DNA of 44,403 nt from Calditrichales bacterium (GTDB lineage Bacteria; Calditrichota; Calditrichia; Calditrichales; J004), in contig WGCN01000087.1 of the NCBI GenBank assembly GCA_015493745.1, forward strand, positions 1 to 44,403, in the 5' to 3' direction. The position numbers and the translations under genes are program-made. The notes below the pieces were generated by a model, which had not been told where the DNA came from, searched no databases, and was given only the letters and a program-made list of their open reading frames with translations. Shown piece after piece: positions 1-7,596 of the stretch. Every line of letters starts with the position of its first letter. Position 1 is the first letter of the stretch.

Positions 1-229
1 AAATAGTGTCATATGACCATAGGATGCTGTGAAGCATTGGTCTATAAGGGTTTTTAAAGGCATCATCAGATAGATCGGATTGTTAAAAAAAGGATATGGC
101 GGCCTTAAAGGCTGTCAGTTCTTACATTTCCCCGGTAGGCATCAGGGAGCCGGGGCTGTTAAAAACAGCCGGATCACCTGATAAAATTGAATTAAAGCGA
201 TACCATCAACAGAAACACAGATATTTTAT

Positions 230-273
230 AAAAGCAAAAAAAGAAACGGACCGCCAAAGGCCAGGTCCGTTTC
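230..273 (-). terminator. Rho-independent terminator of the small membrane protein gene
   Basis: A perfect 10-bp inverted repeat (243-252 GAAACGGACC with 264-273 GGTCCGTTTC, 11-nt loop) lies 17 bp past the stop codon at 291. Read on the minus strand, the stem is followed at once by a run of seven T and further T-rich sequence (about 230-242). This is the classic intrinsic terminator layout. Confidence 0.85.
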
Positions 274-290
274 AGGTACGATGAGGGGAA

Positions 291-572
291 TTATTTGCTG
301 AAGGCTTTTTTTATAAGACCGACCACAACCAACAAGACCGCGCCTCCCACACCGGAGCCGGCCACATCAGTCAGAATATTGGCGATATCCGGGGAAGAGG
401 CAATATCGCCCACTCCGCCCAGGCCGACCATTGACAATATCTGTCCTCCCAATCCGCCGCCGATTATACCGACGAGCGAATTAAGAATAGGGCCCAGGCT
501 AAAATTTTGCATGGCTTTACCGGCTATATTACCACCTACGGCACCGCTGACAATTTGTATTATCCACTCCAT
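291..572 (-). CDS. Small glycine-rich membrane protein, function unknown
   Basis: A 93-aa protein made almost entirely of hydrophobic and glycine-rich stretches. A first segment (about residues 4-20) and a GGGLGGQIL stretch (about 38-47) are followed by a C-terminal membrane helix (about 72-88) that ends in a basic tail. No catalytic residues are visible. The composition recalls small Gly-zipper membrane proteins found in many bacteria, for which I know no proven function. The start is set by a strong ribosome binding site (aaaggaggt, minus strand) a few bases upstream of the ATG. It lies 29 bp after the helix-hairpin-helix gene on the same strand, so the two may be co-transcribed, and a clear terminator follows it. 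Confidence 0.75.
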   Translation of the reverse strand: MEWIIQIVSGAVGGNIAGKAMQNFSLGPILNSLVGIIGGGLGGQILSMVGLGGVGDIASSPDIANILTDVAGSGVGGAVLLVVVGLIKKAFSK

Positions 573-601
573 AAAAGACCTCCTTTTTACTTAATGCAAA
601 A

Positions 602-1015
602 TTAATAGCTCACCATTGGATCCAATTTCTTGGCGTGCTCAACCCATTTTTGAACAGACTTCAAGCCGGGAAGCTGACGTACCAGGGCACGGCCGGAACT
701 GTTTACCTCCGCCATCTTTGCATGGAGATTGTTGGCATTACGGTTACGCAGTTCCTTCACCGTATCCACACCGGCCTTTTCCAACAACTCGGCGTACTCA
801 CTGCCCACACCCTGAACACGGTACAGGTCGGCCATGTTTACCCACTTAAGAATCAACGTTTCGTCAATACCCGTCTCTTTTGCCAGGGCTTTCCTTCCGG
901 ATTTGCTTGCCCCGGCCTTTAGCAAGGCGTATACGCTCCTGATTTTCGCTTCCATCAGCTTCTCCGCATATTTGGGCCCGATACCCTCAATATCGCTGAT
1001 CTTGTAGTTAGCCAT
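602..1015 (-). CDS. Helix-hairpin-helix (DUF4332-type) protein
   Basis: A 137-aa protein starting MANYKISDIEGIGP. Two helix-hairpin-helix-like motifs are visible: IEGIGPKYAEKL near the N-terminus and VQGVGSEYAELLEKAG near residue 65. This repeated pattern is typical of the DUF4332 family, whose members resemble DNA-binding (HhH)2 domains; the real ligand is not established. The open frame extends 31 codons upstream, but the ATG at 1015 has a strong ribosome binding site (ataaggagga, minus strand) and begins where the family motif begins, so I chose it. There is no signal peptide or membrane segment, so it should be cytoplasmic. Whether it acts with the small membrane protein downstream is unknown. 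Confidence 0.8.
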   Translation of the reverse strand: MANYKISDIEGIGPKYAEKLMEAKIRSVYALLKAGASKSGRKALAKETGIDETLILKWVNMADLYRVQGVGSEYAELLEKAGVDTVKELRNRNANNLHAKMAEVNSSGRALVRQLPGLKSVQKWVEHAKKLDPMVSY

Positions 1016-1223
1016 AATTGTCCTCCTTATTTTGTATTGAGTTAGTTGTAGAGGCTCCGTGATTAACCAACAAGCATGCCAACCCCGGGGAGGCAATATG
1101 GCGTTCACAGAAAAACAGTTCTTGATAAACCCAATAAAATCAACAAAATAGAAAGAGTTAAAACTGTATTTTTACGTTAAAAACAAAACAAATCCGCTTT
1201 GGGCTTTTAATATAAAAATGGGG

Positions 1224-1259
1224 CAAATGCCCTGCTTTTTATAAAAGATAGGGCATTTG
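1224..1259. repeat. Long hairpin in the 361-bp gap before pduS
   Basis: CAAATGCCCT (1224-1233) and AGGGCATTTG (1250-1259) form a perfect 10-bp inverted repeat. The 16-nt loop can pair again (CTTTT with AAAAG), giving an extended hairpin. It lies between two divergent units, with the HhH gene running left and pduS running right, so it is more likely an operator or mRNA structure than a terminator. The rest of 1016-1376 is AT-rich. I see no gene in it. Confidence 0.5.
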
Positions 1260-1341
1260 ACAGGGTGATTTTTCCGGCTAATTTGAAAATCAACCTTTTA
1301 GCGGCCCTTGTATTGGTCAGAAATATACGTCTTTGATTCTC

Positions 1342-1370
1342 TTCCTACTCAAGCTTAAAATGCGTATATT
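1342..1370 (+). promoter_or_regulatory. Putative pduST promoter, possibly giving a leaderless mRNA
   Basis: TATATT at 1365-1370 resembles a -10 box, with a weak -35 candidate (TTCCTA, 1342-1347) 17 bp upstream. The pduS ATG at 1377 falls about where transcription would start, and no Shine-Dalgarno sequence precedes it. The 11-mer ATGCGTATATT (1360-1370) recurs at 23832-23842 upstream of the second rnfB. Confidence 0.35.
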
Positions 1371-1376
1371 GCCGGC

Positions 1377-2735
1377 ATGACCCAACAAGAATTTATCCGT
1401 ACCATAAAAGAGGCCGGCATCGTTGGCGCCGGAGGCGCGGGCTTCCCTACCTGGAAAAAGCTGGAAAACCCGGTCGACACGGTGATCATCAACGGCGCGG
1501 AGTGCGAACCGCTGCTGTTTAAGGATGTCACCCTGATGGAAAACCACGCCCCGGAAATTATCGAAGGCCTGCAAGCGGTGATGGAGGCCGTGGGCGCCGC
1601 CGAAGGTATTGTGGCCATCAAGAATAAAAACCGCAAGGCCATCGAGCGCATTAATGCCGCGTTGAAAAAAAATATGCGTGTTTTCGAGATGGAGGACGTT
1701 TATCCGGCCGGCGACGAGTACGAAGTGGTTTTCCATGCCACCGGCAAACGCATACCGGCGGGCGGTTTCCCCTTTCAGATCGGTGTGTTGGTGCAAAATG
1801 TGGAAACCATCTATAACATCCGGCGGGCGCTGAAGGGCTTTCCGGTTACCGACTCGCTGGTTACCGTAAGCGGCGCGGTGGAATCGCCCCTTACCGCCTG
1901 GTTTCCCCTCGGCATGTCCTATGGGGATGTGTTGAAAGCGGCCGGGGCCATAACAGCGGAGAACTATATTATCCTGGATGGCGGCCCCATGATGGGCAAG
2001 GCCGTCAGCGACCTGAATACCACGGTAAGCAAAACCACATCGGGTCTGGTGATCATAGACAGCGAGAGTCACCTGGCCGGGCGCAAAAGCCAAAGCGAGC
2101 ACACCTTTCGTAAAATAGGCAAATCCACCTGCGACCAATGCAGCCTGTGCACGGAGATGTGCCCCCGCTACCTGATGGGCTACCCCATACAACCCCACCT
2201 GGTGATGCGTTCCCTGTTGACCAGCGATCCCCTGAGCAGCTCCCTCACCCACTGGGCCCAGGCCTGTTGCGAATGCAATGTATGCAGCCTGTGGGCCTGC
2301 CCCGAGGAACTGGATCCGCGCAATGTGTGCGCCACCACCAAGCGGGATCTGCGTCAAAAAGGTATGTGGCAGGAGGCGGAACAACAACAGTCGTTAATGA
2401 CGGAAGCCCATCCCTTAAAAGAATACCGCAGCGTGCCCACCCAACGGCTGATGCGCAAACTGGGCCTGGATAAGCTGTACCGGCGCGCCCCTTTCCGCGA
2501 GGATATCCCCTCCCCGCATTCCCTGCGCATATCCATGAAACAGCATATCGGGGCAGCGGCCGAACCTTTGGTAAGCGTCGGCGATCGCGTTAAAAAAGGC
2601 CAACCCCTTGCCCGCGCGGCGGAAGCAGCCCTTTCCGTGCCCGTGCATGCTCCACGCGACGGTGTGGTGGCCGCCGTGGAAGAAGACGTCATCAACATAA
2701 TACCTGATAACCAACCGCCTAAATTAGCGAGGTAA
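1377..2735 (+). CDS. pduS: PduS-like RnfC-family flavin/iron-sulfur oxidoreductase
   Basis: A 452-aa protein of the RnfC/NuoF fold. The N-terminus carries the nucleotide/flavin-binding signature GAGGAGFPTW (about residues 17-26) and NGAECEPLL. Two four-cysteine motifs (CDQCSLCTEMCP, about 258-269, and CCECNVCSLWACP, about 304-316) should hold two [4Fe-4S] clusters. A biotinyl/lipoyl-like domain (VGDRVKKGQPLA) is at the C-terminus rather than the N-terminus, which fits PduS and separates it from the true RnfC proteins in this window. In propanediol-utilising microcompartments PduS is a cobalamin reductase that takes electrons from NADH. The gene is followed after one base by pduT, as in pdu operons. 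No other compartment gene is visible, so its partner enzyme here is unknown. Confidence 0.85.
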   Translation: MTQQEFIRTIKEAGIVGAGGAGFPTWKKLENPVDTVIINGAECEPLLFKDVTLMENHAPEIIEGLQAVMEAVGAAEGIVAIKNKNRKAIERINAALKKNMRVFEMEDVYPAGDEYEVVFHATGKRIPAGGFPFQIGVLVQNVETIYNIRRALKGFPVTDSLVTVSGAVESPLTAWFPLGMSYGDVLKAAGAITAENYIILDGGPMMGKAVSDLNTTVSKTTSGLVIIDSESHLAGRKSQSEHTFRKIGKSTCDQCSLCTEMCPRYLMGYPIQPHLVMRSLLTSDPLSSSLTHWAQACCECNVCSLWACPEELDPRNVCATTKRDLRQKGMWQEAEQQQSLMTEAHPLKEYRSVPTQRLMRKLGLDKLYRRAPFREDIPSPHSLRISMKQHIGAAAEPLVSVGDRVKKGQPLARAAEAALSVPVHAPRDGVVAAVEEDVINIIPDNQPPKLAR

Positions 2736-2736
2736 T

Positions 2737-3285
2737 ATGCTCAGCGCCATAGGACTTATTGAACTCACATCCATTGCCAAAGGTTACGAAGTGGCCGATA
2801 CGGTGCTTAAAACAGCCCAGGTCGAAATCCTCACCAACCGCAGCATCTGTCCGGGAAAGTTCATGGTGCTTATCGGCGGGGATGTGGATGCCGTAAAGGC
2901 AGCCATCGAAGCCGGGCTGGAAACCGGCGGTTCAACGGTGGTGGATGAACTGATCATTCCCAATATTCATCCGGCGGTGTTTCCGGCCATCAGCGGCACC
3001 ACCGTGGTGGAGCATCCCGACGCCCTGGGCATCATAGAGACCTTCAGCGTGGCCACCATCATCGAGGCGGCCGACGCCGCGGTAAAGGCCGCGGACGTGC
3101 AACTGATCAATGTGCATCTGGCCATGGCCATCGGCGGCAAGGGTTATATGACCCTCACCGGCGACGTGGCCGCCGTAACCGCCGCCGTGGATGCCGGCGT
3201 GGAGTACATCAAGGGCAAGGGCATGCTGGTGCAAAAGGTGATCATCCCCCATCCGCGCAAGGAGATTCTGCAAGATAAGATTTAG
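2737..3285 (+). CDS. pduT: PduT-like tandem BMC-domain shell protein with Fe-S cysteine
   Basis: A 182-aa protein with two consecutive BMC domains: residues about 3-85, starting AIGLIELTSIAKG, and about 96-175, starting ALGIIETFS. Such proteins form trimeric pseudohexamers in microcompartment shells. The motif ICPGKF puts a cysteine at residue 38, the position that in PduT holds a [4Fe-4S] cluster in the central pore, so the electron-transfer function looks conserved. It starts one base after the pduS stop. PduS and PduT are known partners that pass electrons across the shell. No hexameric or pentameric shell proteins or signature enzymes are nearby, so the rest of the compartment must be elsewhere or absent. 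Confidence 0.88.
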   Translation: MLSAIGLIELTSIAKGYEVADTVLKTAQVEILTNRSICPGKFMVLIGGDVDAVKAAIEAGLETGGSTVVDELIIPNIHPAVFPAISGTTVVEHPDALGIIETFSVATIIEAADAAVKAADVQLINVHLAMAIGGKGYMTLTGDVAAVTAAVDAGVEYIKGKGMLVQKVIIPHPRKEILQDKI

Positions 3286-3358
3286 CACCATTCCGTTACG
3301 GAAGTGGATTTACGGAAGTTCCGGTAAGCTTAATTTCAAGGCTTAACCACACGATAGC

Positions 3359-4324
3359 CTACCATCCGAAATCAACCCCGATATAGTCATACAACTTTTC
3401 ATTCAGCGGAGCAAAGAAGCCCTCCATCAAATCACGCGTCTTGTCTTCCAGCTTCATTTTGGGGCCGGCGTTTTTTACCGGAGTGGGGATGGGTTCATAA
3501 TCGGGCAGACCCAAAAAGCGGTACACCTCCCTGGCCGTGGCCGCCGGGTCTTTAAAAAAGGCATTGGCGTTAACTATTTTCACCTGCTCTTCGGGGTAAA
3601 ACCTGCGCAAATGTTTGATAAAGGGCAGATACATACTGCCCTGCAGATACCCGCCCACGGGCGTGCCGGATATGGAGGTGCCGGCGCCGGCGCCTTGTTT
3701 AGCCAGTTCCATTTCCAGGCGGATGATTTCATCAAATCCGGGTGTGTTTTTCCAGATGGGATCGTTTTTAACCATGGAGATGGCCATCTGATCCCACCGC
3801 CAGTGCGAGAAGGTGCGCTCGACCGGGTTGCGCAGAATGATCACTATTTTGGCCGAAGAAGAAACGTTGTGGGCAAAATAGGGAAAGAGCATGCCGGGCA
3901 CCACCGGTGAGCAATAGCCGGTTACGGCCTTGCCATGTTCCTTTTCCACCCTGGCCTTCTGTTTTTCAGTGGGAAACTGCGCCAGCACCATGCGCATCAA
4001 CGGGGCATCCTTGATATTCAGTTCCTTGGCCAGGGGCAGGGCCACCGCCGGATGCTGCATGATATAATCGGTCAGCAAAGTGGTTCCCGAGCGTACCGGT
4101 CCGATGCAGGCAAAATCCGGCCTGACCCGTTTTGCCGGGGAGGCGGCCCGCAACAAAACACGCCACATGGGGGGCGGAATGAAATAGTAGGATAAAAACT
4201 GCCGGCGCAGGTTTAACAGCTTCTTTTTAAAAACATTGGGGGTTGATAATATTTTATAGTCGATGCGGCTGGCTTTTTCGATGGTTTTCAGTTTCCGGCT
4301 ATTTCGCGGAGTATCAGAGTTCAT
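3359..4324 (-). CDS. PAPS-dependent sulfotransferase family protein
   Basis: A 321-aa protein. The 5'-phosphosulfate-binding loop (GPVRSGTTLL, about residues 75-84) and the 3'-phosphate motif (ILRNPVERTFSHW, about 163-175) identify the sulfotransferase fold, closest in style to heparan-sulfate N-/O-sulfotransferases. Arginine replaces the more usual lysine in the first loop. The family moves sulfate from PAPS to sugars, lipids or peptides; the acceptor cannot be told here. There is no signal peptide. The C-terminus (KLYDYIGVDFGW) is typical for this group. A GGGAG ribosome binding site precedes the ATG. It converges on pduT with a 73-bp gap holding short imperfect hairpins (TTCCG/CGGAA, 3291-3303; TAAGC/GCTTA, about 3326-3346), and has no obvious functional link with its neighbours. 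Confidence 0.82.
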   Translation of the reverse strand: MNSDTPRNSRKLKTIEKASRIDYKILSTPNVFKKKLLNLRRQFLSYYFIPPPMWRVLLRAASPAKRVRPDFACIGPVRSGTTLLTDYIMQHPAVALPLAKELNIKDAPLMRMVLAQFPTEKQKARVEKEHGKAVTGYCSPVVPGMLFPYFAHNVSSSAKIVIILRNPVERTFSHWRWDQMAISMVKNDPIWKNTPGFDEIIRLEMELAKQGAGAGTSISGTPVGGYLQGSMYLPFIKHLRRFYPEEQVKIVNANAFFKDPAATAREVYRFLGLPDYEPIPTPVKNAGPKMKLEDKTRDLMEGFFAPLNEKLYDYIGVDFGW

Positions 4325-4482
4325 ACAGCTCCCATGGCGGTTTTGTGTATAGGGGTTTTAGTCATATCGTCTTTAATTTTTTAAAACTTCATTCGACAAT
4401 ATAAACAACTTAAGCGAAAACCATTCATCCCATAAAGACATATCTCACAGAGGAGGAAATAAAAAGTGGAGGAAATATCCAA

Positions 4483-4507
4483 AAAAAGGAAAATTTATTT
4501 CCTTTTT
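4483..4507. repeat. AT-rich 10-bp hairpin between sulfotransferase and korA
   Basis: AAAAAGGAAA (4483-4492) and TTTCCTTTTT (4498-4507) pair perfectly around a 5-nt loop. A direct repeat GGAGGAAAT (4452-4460 and 4468-4476) precedes it. A possible 19-codon reading frame (GTG 4466 to TAA 4525), with aggagg about ten bases upstream, runs across the hairpin. It may be a leader peptide or chance. The rest of 4325-4642 is AT-rich without recognisable genes. Confidence 0.35.
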
Positions 4508-4642
4508 CGGAAAATAGTTTTGTAAATTAACACCAATATTTTATTGCGGACAGCGTTTGATTCCTCCGAAAGTCGACGATGTCCCGAAAAAAAATGAATT
4601 GTGATTTTTATCTGAGTCTTCCCGCGTCTCACTCCATGTCAC

Positions 4643-4684
4643 AATCCATAATGAGAAACGTATGTATATAACGTATTATGGATT
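4643..4684 (+). promoter_or_regulatory. Inverted-repeat operator upstream of korA
   Basis: AATCCATAAT (4643-4652) and ATTATGGATT (4675-4684) form a perfect 10-bp inverted repeat with 22 bp between the arms. A shorter ACGT/ACGT pair (4658-4661, 4671-4674) and the -10-like TATATAAC lie inside. The right arm ends just before the ribosome binding site (GGGAG, 4689-4693) of korA. It could be a repressor site or an mRNA hairpin controlling the whole operon. I do not recognise the regulator. Confidence 0.5.
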
Positions 4685-4701
4685 AATTGGGAGACTTGCA
4701 G

Positions 4702-6600
4702 ATGCACACCACCGAAACGCCGCAATCCAAGACGGCGCCGACCGGACAGAACACCAAGCCCACCGCTATCGATGAACATATTATAGAAATAGTCAGCGAT
4801 TCGGGAGAAGGAGCTCAAACAGCCGGACAAGCCTTTGGCACCATATCCGCACGGATGGGAAATGGTATTTGGACCGTAGAAATCATCCCCGCCGAAATAG
4901 AACCTCCGCCCCGCACCTCTTCGGGCGCCAGCGGCATTCGTATCCGCCTGGGCAGCAACCAGATCACCAATATGGGTAACGAGGCCGATATCATTGTGGC
5001 CTTTAACGAACAGGCCCTGTTGGGACGCGAAGAGACGGGCAACCTGAAAAAAGGGGCCACCATCATTCTGGAAAACCGCTGGAAAGATCACACCAACAAT
5101 GTGATCCGCGAGCAGTATGCCGAAGTGATGGAGCATCTTTTGGCCGAGGGGTACAATGTCATCGAAATTCCCATGGAAGAAGAAACCCTGAAAATCGTAA
5201 AAAATCCGCGCCGGGGTAAAAATATGTTTGTGCTCGGTCTGCTCAGCTATATCTATTCGCGTGATATGGAGCTGGCCCGTGAGCAAATCCGTTTTGCCTT
5301 CCGTAAGAAAGGGGAAAAGGTAATTACCCCCAACCTGCAACTTTTGGAAGCCGGCTACAACTGGGCCAAGAATAACCTAGATTTTCAGTATGAGATCACC
5401 TCGCCGCCCATCAGCAAACCGATGGTGGTTACCAACGGTAATGTGGCCATCGGTATGGGTATCATGGCCTCGGGCATGGAAGTGTGCGCCATGTACCCCA
5501 TCACCCCGGCCACATCGGCCTCCCATTATTTAAGCGAGGTTTTTGAAAACGCCGGCGGCATGGTACATCAGGCGGAAGACGAACTGGCCGCCTGCGCCTT
5601 TGCCATCGGCGCCTCCTACGCCGGAAAATGCGCCGTGACCATCACCTCCGGTCCGGGCATGGCCCTTAAAACCGAACTGTTGGGTCTGGCCTCCATGGCC
5701 GAGATTCCCCTGGTTCTGGTGGATGTGCAACGCGGCGGCCCCAGCACCGGCCTGCCCACCAAGGTGGAGCAGGGCGATCTGCTTTCGGCCATGTTCAACT
5801 CACCGGGTGATAACCCCAAGGTGGTTTTGGCCCCATCCACCATCGAAGACTGTTTTTACAGCATGATCACCGCCCGGAAAATTGCCGAAACCTTCCGCAT
5901 GCCGGTACTCGTGCTTTCCGACGCCAACCTGGCCACGGGGCAGCAACCCTATCCGCGGCCGGATTTTAAAGAAGAGTGGGTGGCGCCCCCTTACGATCAA
6001 AATCCGGTACCCGAAGGCAGCATTCCTTATGACTGGGATGAAAAAACCGGTCTTTCCAGGCGTATTATCCCCGGACAACCGGGTGGCCTTTTCCGGGTAA
6101 CCGGCCTGGCCCACACCCGAGAGGGGCATGTGGCCTACGGCGCCGGCGTAAACCAGGAAGGCTGCGACAAGCGTAGTTTAAAGGTGGCCACTTTCCAGAA
6201 AACCCTGAAAACACCCCGGGTTTACGGCCCGGAAAAGGGTGACCTGCTGCTGGTGGGCTGGGGCAGCACCAAAGGCGCCATCGAAGAAGCGGTGGATAAA
6301 GCCCAAAAAGAGGGCCTGACCGTCAGTAGCCTCCATCTCAAGTTCCTGATGCCCATGGCTTCGGGGATCGGCGACATCCTGAAACGGTTCAAAAAGGTCA
6401 TCACCGTGGAGATCAACTTCTCCGATGATCCCGAACGGGAGATGATTACCGAAGACAACCGCCGCTACTCCAACCTGGCCTGGTTGCTGCGGGCGCGTTA
6501 TCTGGTGGATGTGGATAACTTTTCCAATGTTCACGGTCAACCGCTCAAACCTTCGGCCATCCTGGAGATGACCCGCAAGGAACTAAAAAAATTGAAATAA
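4702..6600 (+). CDS. korA: 2-oxoacid (2-oxoglutarate):ferredoxin oxidoreductase, fused gamma-alpha subunit
   Basis: A 632-aa protein. The N-terminal gamma domain (about residues 25-215; SDSGEGAQTAGQAF) is fused to the alpha domain (from about 245), which holds the conserved MYPITPAT motif at about 264-271. This gamma-alpha fusion is the common form of KorA. With KorB it oxidises a 2-oxoacid plus CoA to acyl-CoA, CO2 and reduced ferredoxin; 2-oxoglutarate is the likely substrate by family resemblance but is not proven. A TTG in frame at 4687 is possible, but the ATG at 4702 has GGGAG eight bases upstream and I prefer it. korB follows after 16 bp. It opens the kor-rnf operon, so its electrons probably go to the Rnf complex encoded downstream. 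Confidence 0.9.
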   Translation: MHTTETPQSKTAPTGQNTKPTAIDEHIIEIVSDSGEGAQTAGQAFGTISARMGNGIWTVEIIPAEIEPPPRTSSGASGIRIRLGSNQITNMGNEADIIVAFNEQALLGREETGNLKKGATIILENRWKDHTNNVIREQYAEVMEHLLAEGYNVIEIPMEEETLKIVKNPRRGKNMFVLGLLSYIYSRDMELAREQIRFAFRKKGEKVITPNLQLLEAGYNWAKNNLDFQYEITSPPISKPMVVTNGNVAIGMGIMASGMEVCAMYPITPATSASHYLSEVFENAGGMVHQAEDELAACAFAIGASYAGKCAVTITSGPGMALKTELLGLASMAEIPLVLVDVQRGGPSTGLPTKVEQGDLLSAMFNSPGDNPKVVLAPSTIEDCFYSMITARKIAETFRMPVLVLSDANLATGQQPYPRPDFKEEWVAPPYDQNPVPEGSIPYDWDEKTGLSRRIIPGQPGGLFRVTGLAHTREGHVAYGAGVNQEGCDKRSLKVATFQKTLKTPRVYGPEKGDLLLVGWGSTKGAIEEAVDKAQKEGLTVSSLHLKFLMPMASGIGDILKRFKKVITVEINFSDDPEREMITEDNRRYSNLAWLLRARYLVDVDNFSNVHGQPLKPSAILEMTRKELKKLK

Positions 6601-6616
6601 AGATAGGACTAAAATT

Positions 6617-7585
6617 ATGTTTGGTGTAAGTATAGACAACCTGTTAAACCTGGATCAGAAATACTATAATCTGGAAGATTATCAAAGCGACATTCCCCGC
6701 TGGTGTCCGGGATGCGGGGACAACGGCATATTAACCGCCACCCAGCGCCTGCTGCGTGAGGAACAACTGGCTCCGGAGAAAACGGTTTTTGTTTCCGGCA
6801 TCGGCTGCTCCAGCCGCTTTCCCCACTACATGAACACCTATGGCTTTCACAGCCTGCACGGACGCGCCCTGCCCATTGCCGAAGGCATAAAGATACGCCG
6901 TCCCGATCTACATGTGTTTGTAAACATGGGCGACGGCGATTGTTTCAGTATCGGCGCCGCACACTGGATCCACGCCCTGCGTTATAACATGAACATGGTG
7001 GCCATGGTGCATGACAATAATATCTACGGCCTGACCAAAAAGCAGGCTTCGCCGACCACCCCCAAGGGTTTAAAGAGCAACACCACCCCCAAGGGCGCTG
7101 TTCTGGAACCGCTGAATCCGCTGGTAACCACCCTGGCCGTCAGCAATGTTTCTTTTGTGGCCAATGTGGTGGAATGGATTCCCGACTTGCTGTTCGATGT
7201 TATCAAACAGGCTTTCCATCATAAAGGATTTTCCTTTATCCGCATCCTGCAGCGCTGCCCGCATTTCACCCCGCATGTTTTCGACCCCATCATGAACGAG
7301 CCCGACCGGCTGCGCCTGCTCACCCATGATGACGGTATGATGATACCGGATGCCATAAAGAAAATCTATAAAAACGTGGAAGTGCATGATCCGGCGAATA
7401 TCCATAAGGCCCGGGAGTATGCCTCCGATACCGAAACGATACCCATAGGCATCCTGTTTCGTGACGAAAGCGTTCCGACCTATGACGATATTCGCAAACC
7501 CACCAGGCCAAACACGCCTGCCGTTATCAACGAGGCGTTGCAACAGGAGTTTGACAAGTTTGGCATAAACCCGAAAAACAATTAA
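6617..7585 (+). CDS. korB: 2-oxoacid (2-oxoglutarate):ferredoxin oxidoreductase, beta subunit
   Basis: A 322-aa thiamine diphosphate-binding subunit. Visible are WCPGCGD (C30, C33), C64 in GIGCSSR, and C214 in LQRCPHF; these four cysteines are the expected ligands of the single [4Fe-4S] cluster of KorB-type subunits. The thiamine/Mg2+ site is GDGD (105-108) followed by NNIYGLT (134-140). The run GLTKKQASPTTP is typical of KorB rather than of pyruvate-specific PorB. Length and motifs indicate a complete, active subunit. This matters because the two PFOR-derived proteins encoded just downstream lack a thiamine site, so KorAB is the only visible catalyst of operon 1. It is followed after 11 bp by the 820-aa protein gene. 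Confidence 0.92.
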   Translation: MFGVSIDNLLNLDQKYYNLEDYQSDIPRWCPGCGDNGILTATQRLLREEQLAPEKTVFVSGIGCSSRFPHYMNTYGFHSLHGRALPIAEGIKIRRPDLHVFVNMGDGDCFSIGAAHWIHALRYNMNMVAMVHDNNIYGLTKKQASPTTPKGLKSNTTPKGAVLEPLNPLVTTLAVSNVSFVANVVEWIPDLLFDVIKQAFHHKGFSFIRILQRCPHFTPHVFDPIMNEPDRLRLLTHDDGMMIPDAIKKIYKNVEVHDPANIHKAREYASDTETIPIGILFRDESVPTYDDIRKPTRPNTPAVINEALQQEFDKFGINPKNN

Positions 7586-7596
7586 AGGGGATCATC

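Noticed and set aside
154..170. A 7-bp hairpin (GGCTGTT/AACAGCC).
   Set aside because: Short, with a 3-nt loop, no T-run and no neighbouring gene end; not enough to name a function.
96..284. A 62-codon plus-strand reading frame at the left edge.
   Set aside because: No ribosome binding site, no recognisable domain, and it runs through the terminator of the minus-strand gene.
1016..1376. A riboswitch (for example cobalamin) upstream of pduS.
   Set aside because: I see only one simple hairpin and no B12-box-like or other known riboswitch core.
1317..2387. A 356-codon minus-strand frame opposite pduS.
   Set aside because: No domain and no ribosome binding site; pduS motifs are unambiguous.
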